Shown here: in pieces, positions 26,183-35,201 of the stretch
Numbering within the stretch: the first letter of the stretch is position 1
Layout: each line of letters starts with the position of its first letter
Source of the DNA: UBA10677 sp045532295
GTDB taxonomy: Bacteria; Bacillota; Clostridia; Christensenellales; Pumilibacteraceae
Assembly (NCBI GenBank): GCA_045532295.1
Contig: JAZSFP010000007.1
Span: 62,001-126,000, forward strand
DNA length: 64,000 nt
Direction of reading: 5' to 3'
Notes under the pieces: model-generated
The model's input: the letters and a program-made list of their open reading frames with translations, nothing else
Told to the model about the DNA's origin: nothing
Database searches by the model: none
Made by a program: the position numbers and the translations under genes

Positions 26183-27002
26183 AATTCTCCAAAAAAGGAC
26201 TTTAGCGCCTAAAGTCGTAGAATATGTTATCGACGCGCCGAGAATAGCAAGTCATTGCGCTCCCGGTCAGTTCGTCATACTTCGCGTAAACGAAGATGGT
26301 GAGCGCGTTCCTTTCACTATTTGTGATTATGATAGAAATAAAGGAACTATCACTTTGCTCGTTCAAGAAGTAGGTTATACCACAGCGCTTTTTTCTACCG
26401 TTTCTGAAGGCGAATATATATCCGATATCGTAGGACCACTTGGAAAAGCCACCGATTTATCAGCCTATAACCGTATTGCGCTCGTTGGCGGAGGAATAGG
26501 TAGCGCAGTTATCCACCCCCAAGCCAAACTTTTGACTTCACAAAGTAAAGTGGTAGACGTAATCGTAGGCGCAAGAACTAAAGAACTTTTAATGTACGAA
26601 GAAGAATTCAAGAAAAACTCACGCGCGTTGTATATTACTACTGACGACGGAAGTTATGGACGAAAGGGCTTCGTAACCACCGTACTTAAAGAAAAACTTG
26701 ACGAGGGCGCGTACGACTGCGTAATGGCGGTAGGTCCTATGCCTATGATGCGCGCAGTGTCAAACCTAACTAAAGAATACGGCGTAAAGACCGTAGTGAG
26801 TATGAATCCCCTTATGGTAGACGGAACTGGTATGTGTGGCGGTTGCAGGCTTACCGTAGGCGGAAAAACGAAGTACGCTTGCGTTGACGGTCCGGAGTTT
26901 GATGGACACGAGGTCAACTGGGAAGAGGCTATGAGTAGACTTTCCGCGTACAAAGAGATTGAAAAAGAACACGCTTGTAGACTTACGGGAGCGAAGAAAT
27001 AA
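26175..27002 (+). CDS. nfnA: NfnA, NADH-dependent ferredoxin:NADP+ oxidoreductase small subunit
   Basis: A 275-residue flavoprotein of the dihydroorotate dehydrogenase electron-transfer family. FAD binding is seen in ERVPFTICDYD, NAD binding in LVGGGIGSAVIHP, and a C-terminal [2Fe-2S] site in MCGGCRLTVGGKTKYACVDGPEF. Size matches NfnA (31 kDa). With NfnB it forms the electron-bifurcating complex that makes NADPH from NADH and reduced ferredoxin. The ATG at 26175 lies inside the end of nth, with AGAGGT 7 nt upstream. It might also serve a sulfide dehydrogenase-type enzyme (SudB). Confidence 0.88.
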   Translation: MNKILQKRTLAPKVVEYVIDAPRIASHCAPGQFVILRVNEDGERVPFTICDYDRNKGTITLLVQEVGYTTALFSTVSEGEYISDIVGPLGKATDLSAYNRIALVGGGIGSAVIHPQAKLLTSQSKVVDVIVGARTKELLMYEEEFKKNSRALYITTDDGSYGRKGFVTTVLKEKLDEGAYDCVMAVGPMPMMRAVSNLTKEYGVKTVVSMNPLMVDGTGMCGGCRLTVGGKTKYACVDGPEFDGHEVNWEEAMSRLSAYKEIEKEHACRLTGAKK

Positions 27003-27003
27003 A

Positions 27004-28380
27004 ATGGCGATAGTGAAAACACAACGAAATTCAATACCCGAGCAAGAGCCACTTATTAGAGCCAAAAACTTCGACGAAGTAACGACGGGATTTACCGTGC
27101 AAATGGCGATGGACGAGGCAAAGAGATGCCTTAACTGTAAGAACCCTGCTTGTACAAAGGGTTGTCCCGTTGGCGTAAGAATTCCCGAGTTTTTATCGCT
27201 CGTAGCGGATGGAAAATTTCGTGAGGCGGGCGAGGTCGTTAAATCAACCAACTTTCTTCCCTCGATTTGCGGAAGAGTATGTCCTCAAGAAGAACAATGC
27301 GAAAAGGCTTGTATTCGCACTAAAATCGACTTTGCCGTCAATATCGGCGGAGTAGAGCGTTTCGTAGGCGACTATATGCTTGCCCAAGAGAGTGAAAAGA
27401 AAGAAATTACAAAAATCAACAAAAAAGTAGCAGTCGTAGGTAGCGGACCGAGTGGACTTACTTGCGCCGCCGCTCTTGCGAGCGAGGGCGTAGAAGTAAC
27501 CGTGTACGAGGCTTTTCACAAGTTGGGAGGAGTGCTTACTTACGGAATACCGCAATTCCGTCTTCCCAAATCCCTCGTTCAAAAAGAAGTGGACAAACTT
27601 AAAGACCTTGGGGTAAAGTTCGAACTTAACACGGTGGTAGGCAAAACGATTACTATCGACGAACTCAGAGAAGAGAACGATGCAATTTTTATCGGTAGTG
27701 GCGCAGGACTTCCGCTCTTTATGGGAATTGAGGGCGAAAACCTCAACGGAGTGTTCTCGGCAAACGAATATTTAACGAGAATAAACCTTATGGGCGCGTT
27801 TAAACCTAATTCAACCACCCCCGTTCAAAGAGGTCGAGAAGTAACGGTTATAGGAGCAGGCAACGTAGCAATGGACGCCGCTCGAACTGCGCTTAGAATG
27901 GGCGCGGAAAAAGTAACGGTAGTTTACCGTAGAAGTAGAGAGGAAATGCCTGCAAGAAAGGAAGAAATTCGTCACGCGGAGCAAGAGGGTATAGAGTTTG
28001 CCTTCTTAACGAATCCCGTCCGTTATCTTGGAGAAAACGGAAAAGTTACTGCTCTTGAGTGCGTAAAAATGCGCCTTGGCGAGCCTGATAGTAGCGGAAG
28101 AAGAACGCCTGAAGTTATAGAAAACAGCAATTTTACTATTCAAACGGATATGGTAATCGTTGCGCTTGGAACTTCCCCTAATCCTCTTATTAAAGCAAGT
28201 TACGACGCTTTAGAAACGGCGAAGAAAGGAATACTCGTAGTAGACGAAAATATGATGACTTCGGTTGACGGCGTTTACGCAGGCGGAGACGCGGTGACGG
28301 GCGCGGCAACCGTAATACTTGCAATGGGCGCAGGTAAAAAAGCAGCGAAAGCAATACTCGAGCGATTCGCCAAAAACTAA
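27004..28380 (+). CDS. nfnB: NfnB, NADPH-binding large subunit (GltD-like)
   Basis: A 458-residue flavoprotein homologous to the small subunit of glutamate synthase. The N-terminal cysteine motifs CLNCKNPACTKGCPVG and CGRVCPQEEQCEKACI ligate two [4Fe-4S] clusters. FAD is bound at VVGSGPSGLTCAAAL (about 145-160) and NADPH at VIGAGNVAMDAARTALRMGA (about 285). The C-terminal GVYAGGDAVTGAATVILAMGAGKKAA is typical. No GltB gene is near, and pairing with nfnA argues for Nfn over glutamate synthase. ATG 27004 is one base after the nfnA stop. Confidence 0.88.
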   Translation: MAIVKTQRNSIPEQEPLIRAKNFDEVTTGFTVQMAMDEAKRCLNCKNPACTKGCPVGVRIPEFLSLVADGKFREAGEVVKSTNFLPSICGRVCPQEEQCEKACIRTKIDFAVNIGGVERFVGDYMLAQESEKKEITKINKKVAVVGSGPSGLTCAAALASEGVEVTVYEAFHKLGGVLTYGIPQFRLPKSLVQKEVDKLKDLGVKFELNTVVGKTITIDELREENDAIFIGSGAGLPLFMGIEGENLNGVFSANEYLTRINLMGAFKPNSTTPVQRGREVTVIGAGNVAMDAARTALRMGAEKVTVVYRRSREEMPARKEEIRHAEQEGIEFAFLTNPVRYLGENGKVTALECVKMRLGEPDSSGRRTPEVIENSNFTIQTDMVIVALGTSPNPLIKASYDALETAKKGILVVDENMMTSVDGVYAGGDAVTGAATVILAMGAGKKAAKAILERFAKN

Positions 28381-28407
28381 ACGGGCGTATACGCTATATG
28401 CCGTTTT
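28379..28407 (+). terminator. Weak intrinsic terminator after nfnB
   Basis: AAACGG/CCGTTT plus an inner CGTATA/TATATG stem with one bulge, followed by only four T. It may allow read-through into obg, for which no clear separate promoter was found. Confidence 0.45.
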
Positions 28408-28438
28408 GACAAAATAACGATACGCAAGGAGAAAACTA

Positions 28439-29701
28439 ATGTTTGTAGATAAAGCGAAAATTTATATAAAAGCAGGTAACGGTGGAAACGGCTGTACCTC
28501 CTTTTATACCGAAAAATACGTCCCTAACGGCGGACCTGACGGTGGCGACGGCGGACGAGGTGGCGATATAGTGTTTGTAGTAGACGAACGCTTAAGTTCG
28601 CTTACCGACTTTAAGTACGAGCAACATTTTCGCGCGGAGAACGGAGAGAACGGATCGTCCCGTTTTTGCCACGGTAAAAGCGCAAAAAGTTTAGTCATAA
28701 AAGTTCCCAGAGGAACGGTAATTCGCGATGCTGAAACGGGTAATATTATTGCCGATATGTTTGAAGTAGGTGACGAGATAACCGTTCTTAAGGGCGGATT
28801 TGGCGGTAAGGGTAACGCAAGATTTAAGTCGAGCCGTCGCCAAGCCCCCCGATTTTCTCAAACGGGACAAAAGACGGACGAGCATACGGTAACGCTCGAA
28901 CTTAAGACGATAGCGGACGTAGGTCTCGTGGGCTATCCTAACGTAGGAAAATCTACCCTTCTTTCAATGGTAAGTTCTGCTCGTCCTAAGATAGCGAACT
29001 ACCACTTTACCACACTTTCTCCTAACCTCGGCGTAGTAAAATATTACGATAATTCTTTCGTTATGGCGGATATCCCCGGGCTTATTGACGGAGCAAGCGA
29101 GGGAGTAGGTCTTGGACACGAGTTTTTGCGTCATATAGACCGAACTCGTCTAATCGTTCATATCGTTGATATTTCAGGTTGCGAGGGTAGAGATCCTATT
29201 GACGACTATAAAAAGATTAACGAAGAACTTAAAAATTACAGCAAAAACCTCTCCGCGCTCCCCCAAATTATTGCACTTAATAAAGCGGACGTTCTCTACG
29301 ACGACGAGCCGGTTAAAGCGTTCAAAAAAGCAATCAAGAATAAGAATATCTACCTTATATCCGCAGCAACCCGTCAAGGCGTAGACGAACTCATAAAAGC
29401 CATATTCGAGAAACTTCAAACCCTTCCTAAAATGGAAAAACTTGATTTTGAGCCCTTTGAATATGAAGAACGCGACACTACGAGTTTTGAAGTATCCAGA
29501 TGTGACGACGGATCGTTCCTTATTACGGGTGGACTTATGGAAGAACTTGCAAGAAACGTCGTGCTTGATAGTTACGACAGTTTTCAATACTTTCAGAGAA
29601 AACTTAAAGACGAAGGCGTTATTAAAGCGCTCAGAAGAGCGGGCGCAACCGACGGCGACACCGTTCGCGTACTCGATATCGAATTCGAGTTTGTAGAGTA
29701 A
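28439..29701 (+). CDS. obg: GTPase Obg
   Basis: A 420-residue GTPase for 50S assembly and stress control. The glycine-rich Obg fold (residues 1-158, GNGGNGCTSF, GGPDGGDGGRGGD) is followed by the G domain (GYPNVGKST, DIPGLIDGA, NKAD) and the C-terminal OCT domain (about 345-420). The ATG has AAGGAG 8 nt upstream. It opens a long run of co-directional genes to fabG. Confidence 0.97.
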   Translation: MFVDKAKIYIKAGNGGNGCTSFYTEKYVPNGGPDGGDGGRGGDIVFVVDERLSSLTDFKYEQHFRAENGENGSSRFCHGKSAKSLVIKVPRGTVIRDAETGNIIADMFEVGDEITVLKGGFGGKGNARFKSSRRQAPRFSQTGQKTDEHTVTLELKTIADVGLVGYPNVGKSTLLSMVSSARPKIANYHFTTLSPNLGVVKYYDNSFVMADIPGLIDGASEGVGLGHEFLRHIDRTRLIVHIVDISGCEGRDPIDDYKKINEELKNYSKNLSALPQIIALNKADVLYDDEPVKAFKKAIKNKNIYLISAATRQGVDELIKAIFEKLQTLPKMEKLDFEPFEYEERDTTSFEVSRCDDGSFLITGGLMEELARNVVLDSYDSFQYFQRKLKDEGVIKALRRAGATDGDTVRVLDIEFEFVE

Positions 29702-29702
29702 T

Positions 29703-30833
29703 ATGAAAAGAGTTATTTTCGGTGGAAGTTTCGACCCGCTTACCAAAGCGCACGAGGCAATGGCTATAAAACTTAGCGAGCATTTTGACGAAGTAATAGT
29801 CGTACCTGCGTTCATTTCCCCCTTTAAGTTGGGCGAAATGGATTTGAGCGGAGAAGAGAGGCTTATGCTCCTAAGTAAAGCGTTTGAGCGTTATCCCTCG
29901 ATTATCGTATCTGATTGCGAGATTAGGGGCGAGGGGACGAGTTTTAGTTACCTTACCGCGCAAAAGTTTTACAAAGAGGGCGACAGTCTTTATTTTGCAA
30001 TCGGTAGCGACGGTCTTGGCTCGCTCGACAGGTGGGCAAAACCCGAGATTTTGTCAAAACTCGTTACCTTTTTTGTGGTAAAGCGTCCTTTCTTTTCTAT
30101 AAACGAAGACGACCTTAATAAAGCAAAGAAAATATTCAATATTGAAATTGCCTCGTTTGAAGGCGAAGAGGGATCGTCGTCACTTCTAAAAGTAGCGGTA
30201 GCGTTTAATAGAGCGGAAGAAATAGTACCGAAGTTTATTGCGGACTATATCAAAGAAAAAGGACTATACAAAGATTACTGCGAAATTACCGATAAATATC
30301 CTGCTCTCAAACTTAAACAGAGTAGAATAGAGCATATTTACCGAACGACTAAATCGGCAATCTTGCTTGCAAAACAATCAAACGCAAATATTGAACTTAC
30401 CGTTAGAGCATCGCTCCTTCACGACATAAGTAAGTATCTATCCGATGAAGAACTACTTTCTCTTGGAGTAAAGTTAGACGAAGAGGTGTATGATTTGCCC
30501 CCCTCGTGCCGTCATCAAATCACGGGTGCGCGCCTTGCAAAAATCCTATTCCCAAATGAAGATGAACGGGTAATAAGAGCAATAGCAACGCACACTACTG
30601 GCGCGGATAATATGGATATATATCAAAAAATTATCTTTACTGCCGATTATATCGAAGAAGGTAGAAATTTTGATAAAGTTAATGAAATTCGCAATACGTG
30701 TTACGAAAATCTTGACAAAGGCATAGTGGCAATCTTCAAAAACACTATAGAATATCTTACCAAAAGCGGTAGCGAAATTGCACCTGCGACAATCAAAGCG
30801 TATAATAAAATTCTTAAGGAAAATATATTATGA
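29703..30833 (+). CDS. nadD-yqeK: Fused nicotinate-nucleotide adenylyltransferase / YqeK HD hydrolase
   Basis: A 376-residue fusion. Residues 1-195 are NadD: GGSFDPLTKAHE with the nucleotidyltransferase T/HxxH-type motif (here TKAHE), SDGLGSLDRWAKPE and the ISST-like EEGSSSLLK. This makes deamido-NAD from nicotinate mononucleotide. Residues 200-376 are YqeK, an HD protein (LLHDISKYL, then ATHTTGADNM) that cleaves diadenosine tetraphosphate in Bacillota. In Bacillus these are separate adjacent genes, nadD then yqeK; here the frame is continuous without a stop. rsfS follows with an ATGA overlap. Confidence 0.9.
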   Translation: MKRVIFGGSFDPLTKAHEAMAIKLSEHFDEVIVVPAFISPFKLGEMDLSGEERLMLLSKAFERYPSIIVSDCEIRGEGTSFSYLTAQKFYKEGDSLYFAIGSDGLGSLDRWAKPEILSKLVTFFVVKRPFFSINEDDLNKAKKIFNIEIASFEGEEGSSSLLKVAVAFNRAEEIVPKFIADYIKEKGLYKDYCEITDKYPALKLKQSRIEHIYRTTKSAILLAKQSNANIELTVRASLLHDISKYLSDEELLSLGVKLDEEVYDLPPSCRHQITGARLAKILFPNEDERVIRAIATHTTGADNMDIYQKIIFTADYIEEGRNFDKVNEIRNTCYENLDKGIVAIFKNTIEYLTKSGSEIAPATIKAYNKILKENIL

Positions 30834-31192
30834 TAGCAAAAGTAGATCTTAATCAATTCGATTTAACAACCCCCAAAGGTATGGCGGATGCAATCGCCTA
30901 TCTTCTCGACTTTAAAAAAGGCAAGGATATCGTTACGCTTGACCTGAGCGAAAAGACGGTAATTGCCGATTACTTCGTAATAGCATCGGCGTTTTCCTCA
31001 ACCGCCGTTAAAGCGCTTGCAGACTTCGTTGAGGACGAACTTTCTAAAGTAGGCATCGAGCCAAGCCACCGCGACGTAGATCAAAAGTGGGTTGCGCTCG
31101 ACTACGGTTGTGTAATCGTTCACGTATTTTATAAAGAACTTCGCGATTTCTACCGCTTGGAAAGACTTTGGTCGGACGAAGTTAGCAAATAG
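30830..31192 (+). CDS. rsfS: Ribosomal silencing factor RsfS
   Basis: A 120-residue factor that binds L14 and blocks subunit joining when nutrients fall. The core VIADYFVIASAFSSTAVKALADFVEDEL and the C-terminal VIVHVFYKELRDFYRLERLW are characteristic. It overlaps nadD-yqeK by 4 nt, the conserved nadD-yqeK-rsfS order. Confidence 0.95.
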   Translation: MIAKVDLNQFDLTTPKGMADAIAYLLDFKKGKDIVTLDLSEKTVIADYFVIASAFSSTAVKALADFVEDELSKVGIEPSHRDVDQKWVALDYGCVIVHVFYKELRDFYRLERLWSDEVSK

Positions 31193-31200
31193 GAGGAATT

Positions 31201-32103
31201 ATGGAAGTAGATATCATTAGAGGACTTCAACAAATTCGCACGGGGTTCGGCGACTGGTTTTTCTCGTTTATCACGAATGCAGGTGACGAACTATTCTTTA
31301 TTGCCGTAGCGGTAGTGCTTTACTGGTGTATTGACAAGCGTTTTGGCTTTAAACTTATCAACGTTTACCTTGTAGGTCAAATAGGTATTGAAGGACTAAA
31401 AGCGCTTTTTGCCCGTCCTCGTCCTTATACTTACGAAGGCGTAGTATCGGTTACGGATAAAACTAATGGTTATTCGTTCCCAAGCGGACATTCTTACTCA
31501 ATATCCAACCTCTCAACGCAGGTTTGTAATCAATATCGCAAAAACTACCTCTTTATCGTGGGCGGAATTTTGAGTATCCTCGTAGCCTTTTCTCGACTTT
31601 ATCTTGGTCAACACTTCGTTAGCGACGTGGTAGTGGGTCTTGCGCTTGGCGTAGGCTTTGCGTTTGGACTCTCCGCGCTCTTTGAACTCTTGGGTGACAA
31701 GGAAGAGTATATAATCCTCGGCATCGTGCCTATCGCAGCAATCGTGCTTATCGTAATGCTCGCAACTAATTCGCTTGGAAATGCCGGTAATATTCTCAAA
31801 GTAGTGGGAGCGTATAGCGCAATCGCAATCGGCTACTTTATCGAGAAAAAATACCTCAACGTTTCCGTAAAATGCGAAAAGTGGTGGCAACAAATTATCA
31901 AACTCGTAATAGGCGTTGCAATCGTGCTTATCTTTAAAGAAGGCTTAAAACTTATTCTTCCCAAGGATATTCCCCTTCTTTATCAGTTCCTTCGTTACTT
32001 CTTGGTTGGCATTAGCGCAAGCCTTGGCGCGCCTGCACTCTTTAGACTTCTTCGCCTTGAAAAGAAGGAAAAAGCGGAAGAAATAGCGGTAAAACAGGAA
32101 TAA
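31201..32103 (+). CDS. PAP2 family phosphatase
   Basis: A 300-residue membrane phosphatase with about eight helices. The three PAP2 motifs are complete: KALFARPRP (residues 62-70), SFPSGHS (about 96-102) and SRLYLGQHFVSDV (about 127-139). These enzymes remove phosphate from lipid phosphates such as undecaprenyl pyrophosphate or phosphatidylglycerol phosphate; which one is unknown. AGGAGG lies 4-5 nt before the ATG. The C-terminal tail is Lys/Glu-rich and cytosolic. Confidence 0.88.
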   Translation: MEVDIIRGLQQIRTGFGDWFFSFITNAGDELFFIAVAVVLYWCIDKRFGFKLINVYLVGQIGIEGLKALFARPRPYTYEGVVSVTDKTNGYSFPSGHSYSISNLSTQVCNQYRKNYLFIVGGILSILVAFSRLYLGQHFVSDVVVGLALGVGFAFGLSALFELLGDKEEYIILGIVPIAAIVLIVMLATNSLGNAGNILKVVGAYSAIAIGYFIEKKYLNVSVKCEKWWQQIIKLVIGVAIVLIFKEGLKLILPKDIPLLYQFLRYFLVGISASLGAPALFRLLRLEKKEKAEEIAVKQE

Positions 32104-32107
32104 GCGT

Positions 32108-32695
32108 ATGAGTAAAGGCAAATTTTTCACAACCAAAACTCTCGTTACGCTTGCAATGCTAACGGCAATGGGTTACGCGTTAAGTTTTCTTGAGTTCCCC
32201 ATTTTCCCTGCTACGCCCTTTCTTAAACTCGACTTTACCAACGTAATAACGCTCCTTGCAGGCTATATGACGGGAATAGTGGGCGCGTTCGTAGTAGAAC
32301 TCGTAAAGCAAGTGCTTATCTTTTTAACGCACTCAGATACCGCAGGCGTGGGACAAATAGCAAACTTAATAATGACTATGGCTTACGTCCTTCCGCCACT
32401 TATAATGTATAAATACCTCAAAGGGAAAGCGTGGGTAGCGGTAGGTATGGCGACGGGTAGCGTAACGCAAATAATTGCGTCCCTTATCTGCAACCGCTTT
32501 ATAACTTTCCCCTTATATATGGGCGAGGCAGCCGCGGTAACCTTTGCAAACCTTTGGGGATACATATTGCTATTTAACCTCATTAAAGCCGTCGTAATAA
32601 GCGTAATAACCTTCTTGGTTTATAAACGCCTATCCACTTTGCTTGATAAAATTTTTGCGCGAAATACCGCCAAAGACGACGAAACCAAAGGATAA
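32108..32695 (+). CDS. ribU: ECF transporter substrate-binding protein, riboflavin-type
   Basis: A 195-residue membrane protein with six helices. The sequence YALSFLEFPIFPATPFLKLDFTNVITLLAGYMTG (residues 22-56) is the RibU signature for riboflavin. It would act with an ECF energising module (EcfA, EcfA', EcfT) encoded elsewhere. RibU genes often have an FMN riboswitch; here only 4 nt separate it from the PAP2 gene, so none is present. Riboflavin supply would fit ApbE and Rnf in the same window. Confidence 0.82.
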   Translation: MSKGKFFTTKTLVTLAMLTAMGYALSFLEFPIFPATPFLKLDFTNVITLLAGYMTGIVGAFVVELVKQVLIFLTHSDTAGVGQIANLIMTMAYVLPPLIMYKYLKGKAWVAVGMATGSVTQIIASLICNRFITFPLYMGEAAAVTFANLWGYILLFNLIKAVVISVITFLVYKRLSTLLDKIFARNTAKDDETKG

Positions 32696-32700
32696 ACCGT

Positions 32701-33117
32701 ATGGAAATAATCACTAACAACGAATTAGAAACGGAAAATTTTGCTAAAGAGTACGCTCGCTCGCTTCGTGGTGGAGAAATTATTCTGCTTTCGGGCGAAC
32801 TTGGAGCAGGCAAAACCGTGTTTACGAGAGGTCTTGCTAAAGGTCTTGGTATAGACGAGGCAATTACGAGCCCGACATTTACCATAATGAACGTCTACGA
32901 GGGTGCGCTTGATCTTTACCACGTGGACGCATATCGCCTTAAGAGTGGCGAAGAGGCTTACGAGGCAGGAATTACCGAGTTTATCGGCGAAAAGGAATGC
33001 GTTTTCTGTATTGAGTGGTGGAAAAACATCGAAGACGCCATTTGCGGAAAACAAATCAAAGTAGAAATTAATTATCTCGATGACGAGAAAAGGAAAATAA
33101 CTATCAATGAACAGTAA
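32701..33117 (+). CDS. tsaE: tRNA t6A synthesis ATPase TsaE
   Basis: A 138-residue P-loop ATPase that drives the TsaB-TsaD step making threonylcarbamoyladenosine in tRNA. Walker A is ELGAGKTVFTRG, then TSPTFTIMNVY, and FCIEWW gives the final conserved tryptophans. It overlaps yhbY by 11 nt. There is little room for a Shine-Dalgarno site, so coupling to ribU is likely. Confidence 0.94.
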   Translation: MEIITNNELETENFAKEYARSLRGGEIILLSGELGAGKTVFTRGLAKGLGIDEAITSPTFTIMNVYEGALDLYHVDAYRLKSGEEAYEAGITEFIGEKECVFCIEWWKNIEDAICGKQIKVEINYLDDEKRKITINEQ

Positions 33118-33397
33118 ACAACGCGCGCATTTGCGCTCCCTCGCATCAAATATCGAGCCTATTTTTCAAATCGGCAAAGCGAGTTTAACGGAAAATCAAA
33201 TCAAAAGCATAGACGAGGCTCTCGAAAAACGCGAACTTATAAAGATAAGCGTTTTGCGTACTTCGGATATGGACGCGGACGAAATTATGGCGGAACTTTG
33301 CGAAAACCTTGGCGCAACGGAAGTTTGTACGATAGGAAACAAGGTAATCATCTATCGCCGTTCTAAGTCCGACAAAGTTAAACATATCGAGTTTTAG
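33107..33397 (+). CDS. yhbY: YhbY-type RNA-binding protein (CRM domain)
   Basis: A 96-residue single CRM-domain protein that associates with pre-50S particles. The GxxG loop is seen in FQIGKASL, with the conserved start KQRAHLRSLA and the end IGNKVIIYRRS. AAAGGAAA lies about 9 nt before the ATG, inside tsaE. In many Bacillota yhbY sits with nadD, yqeK and rsfS; here it was placed inside the t6A genes. Confidence 0.9.
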   Translation: MNSKQRAHLRSLASNIEPIFQIGKASLTENQIKSIDEALEKRELIKISVLRTSDMDADEIMAELCENLGATEVCTIGNKVIIYRRSKSDKVKHIEF

Positions 33398-33398
33398 T

Positions 33399-34049
33399 AT
33401 GAAATATCTTGCAATCGACACTTCAGCATCGGGTATTGAATTATTGCTATCCATCGACGGACGGCAAGTTTTACGCTATGAAGAAAACGGAAAAAGAGCG
33501 TCTGAAAGCCTCCTACAAATGATTGATGAAACGCTAAATAGCGAAGGACTAACACTTAACGATATTGATTTTTATGCAGTAGTAATAGGTCCGGGCTCGT
33601 TTACTGGAATAAGAATAGGCGTTAATACAATCAAGACTTTCTCGTTCGTTACGGGTAAGCCCATTATAGCAATCACTTCACTTGAGAAACTTGCATATAA
33701 CGATATAGGCGATGCGGAAAGCGTAGTTTGCGTCGTGCCGGCATACGCTGATCTTTCCTATATAGCGGTTTATTCGCCCGAGCATAAGGAATTATTAAGT
33801 CCAAAGTGTATCAAAAACGACGAGGTTGAGAAATTAATCGCGCTCGTTGACGAACCGTCGGTAGTTTTTGCGGACGGCGTAATAGCGGAAAAACTCAACT
33901 GCGCAAAAATTAGTAAAGATGCTTTATCTCGCATAATAGAGAGCAAAATTGCAAAAGAGGAATTTACGCCTTACAACGCGCTTGAGCCGTTCTATATCGT
34001 AAAATCGCAAGCGGAAAGGGAATTAGAAAGCAAAAATGCAAATAACTAA
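33399..34049 (+). CDS. tsaB: tRNA t6A synthesis protein TsaB
   Basis: A 216-residue ASKHA-fold protein that partners TsaD. The start MKYLAIDTSASGIELLLS and the block AVVIGPGSFTGIRIGVNTIKTFS are diagnostic. No Shine-Dalgarno site is visible in the last bases of yhbY, so translation probably depends on re-initiation. It overlaps rimI by 14 nt. tsaD, often next in this group, is not in the window. Confidence 0.94.
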   Translation: MKYLAIDTSASGIELLLSIDGRQVLRYEENGKRASESLLQMIDETLNSEGLTLNDIDFYAVVIGPGSFTGIRIGVNTIKTFSFVTGKPIIAITSLEKLAYNDIGDAESVVCVVPAYADLSYIAVYSPEHKELLSPKCIKNDEVEKLIALVDEPSVVFADGVIAEKLNCAKISKDALSRIIESKIAKEEFTPYNALEPFYIVKSQAERELESKNANN

Positions 34050-34461
34050 ATGCACAGAAAAAGACGCGCGCGCCATTGCGGAAATGGAGAGCGCGTATAT
34101 AGAGTGTCCTTGGAGCGAAAAAGTGGTAGCGGACAGTATCAACAATCCGCTATACGCGTTTTTCAAGGCGGAAGACGAGGAAATCGTGGGTTATATTGGC
34201 GTTGAGTACTGTCTTGACGAGGGCAATATCTGTAACGTTGCCGTAAGAGAAACGCATAGAAGACGAGGCGTTGCAACCTTGCTTTTATCCGCATTAGAAA
34301 AAGACGCAATAGAGCGAGGTGTTAAACGACTTTTCTTGGAAGTCAACGAGAAAAATACTTCCGCAATAGCGCTTTATGAAAAGTTGGGGTTTAATAAAAT
34401 ATCAGTTAGAAATAACTATTACGGAAAAGATCGCGCTCTAATTTTCAGTAAGGATTTATAA
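34036..34461 (+). CDS. rimI: Ribosomal protein alanine N-acetyltransferase RimI (GNAT)
   Basis: A 141-residue GNAT acetyltransferase. The acetyl-CoA motif VRETHRRRGVATLLLSALEKDAI (about residues 73-95) and the C-terminal NTSAIALYEKLGFNKISVRNNYY match RimI, which acetylates the N-terminus of S18. Position after tsaB is standard. Confidence 0.9.
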   Translation: MQITKCTEKDARAIAEMESAYIECPWSEKVVADSINNPLYAFFKAEDEEIVGYIGVEYCLDEGNICNVAVRETHRRRGVATLLLSALEKDAIERGVKRLFLEVNEKNTSAIALYEKLGFNKISVRNNYYGKDRALIFSKDL

Positions 34462-34478
34462 AAGTTTAGGAGTAAAAA

Positions 34479-35201
34479 ATGTTTGCCTTGATTGACGGAC
34501 TTAAAATTTTTTACAAACGAAACCAAAAACAAGGAAAACCGATATTAATTTTGCACGGCTGGGGATGCAGTTCCAAAACTATGGACTGCATCTTTTCTTT
34601 TTTGGACAAAGCAGGTAAAAGCGTAATCGCAATCGACTTTCTTGGTTTTGGAGAAAGCGATGCACCTTACGAAAACTTTACCGTGTTTGACTACGCAACG
34701 CATACGATTAAACTACTTCGCGCGCTTAATATAGAGAAACCTGACGTTATTGCCCACTCGTTTGGTGGAAGGATTGCGCTTATTATGGCGGAAAGGGGAG
34801 AAGTTAATAGGCTTTTAATTACGGGTGGAGCAGGAATTAAGCCCCGAAGAAAATTGAGTTATTATTTAAAAGTTTTAGCGTATAAAATCAAAAGAAAATT
34901 AGGCTTAAATACTGAAAGGTACGGCTCTGCGGATTATAAGAATTTATCTCAAAATATGAGAAAAGTGTTCGTTAGCGTCGTTAATACTCATCTTGAAAAA
35001 TATGCGGAAAATATAAAAAATCCCACCTTGCTCGTGTGGGGAAAGTCGGATAAAGAAACGCCGTTATATATGGCAAAGAAATTAAAAAGATTAATAAAAG
35101 AGAGTGAACTTATTGAAATAGACGGCGGGCATTTTGCCTTCGTTGAAAATCCCGTACTTTTTTTTAGGATTGCCGACGCATTTTTTAAGGAGAGCGTATG
35201 A
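34479..35201 (+). CDS. Alpha/beta hydrolase
   Basis: A 240-residue single-domain hydrolase. The oxyanion region is LHGWGCSS (residues 25-32), the nucleophile serine lies in IAHSFGGR (about 93), the acid in WGKSDKETP (about 193) and the histidine in GGHFAF (about 218). All triad residues are present. There is no signal peptide. Substrate unknown. It overlaps the Mur-ligase gene downstream by 4 nt (ATGA), so the two proteins are probably made together and may act on the same cell-wall precursor. Confidence 0.8.
   Translation: MFALIDGLKIFYKRNQKQGKPILILHGWGCSSKTMDCIFSFLDKAGKSVIAIDFLGFGESDAPYENFTVFDYATHTIKLLRALNIEKPDVIAHSFGGRIALIMAERGEVNRLLITGGAGIKPRRKLSYYLKVLAYKIKRKLGLNTERYGSADYKNLSQNMRKVFVSVVNTHLEKYAENIKNPTLLVWGKSDKETPLYMAKKLKRLIKESELIEIDGGHFAFVENPVLFFRIADAFFKESV

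Noticed and set aside
26987..28380. Glutamate synthase small subunit (GltD)
   Set aside because: No large GltB gene is present, and pairing with an NfnA-type subunit favours NfnB.
32104..32107. FMN riboswitch before ribU
   Set aside because: Only 4 nt separate ribU from the preceding gene, and no riboswitch-like sequence was seen in that gene's end.
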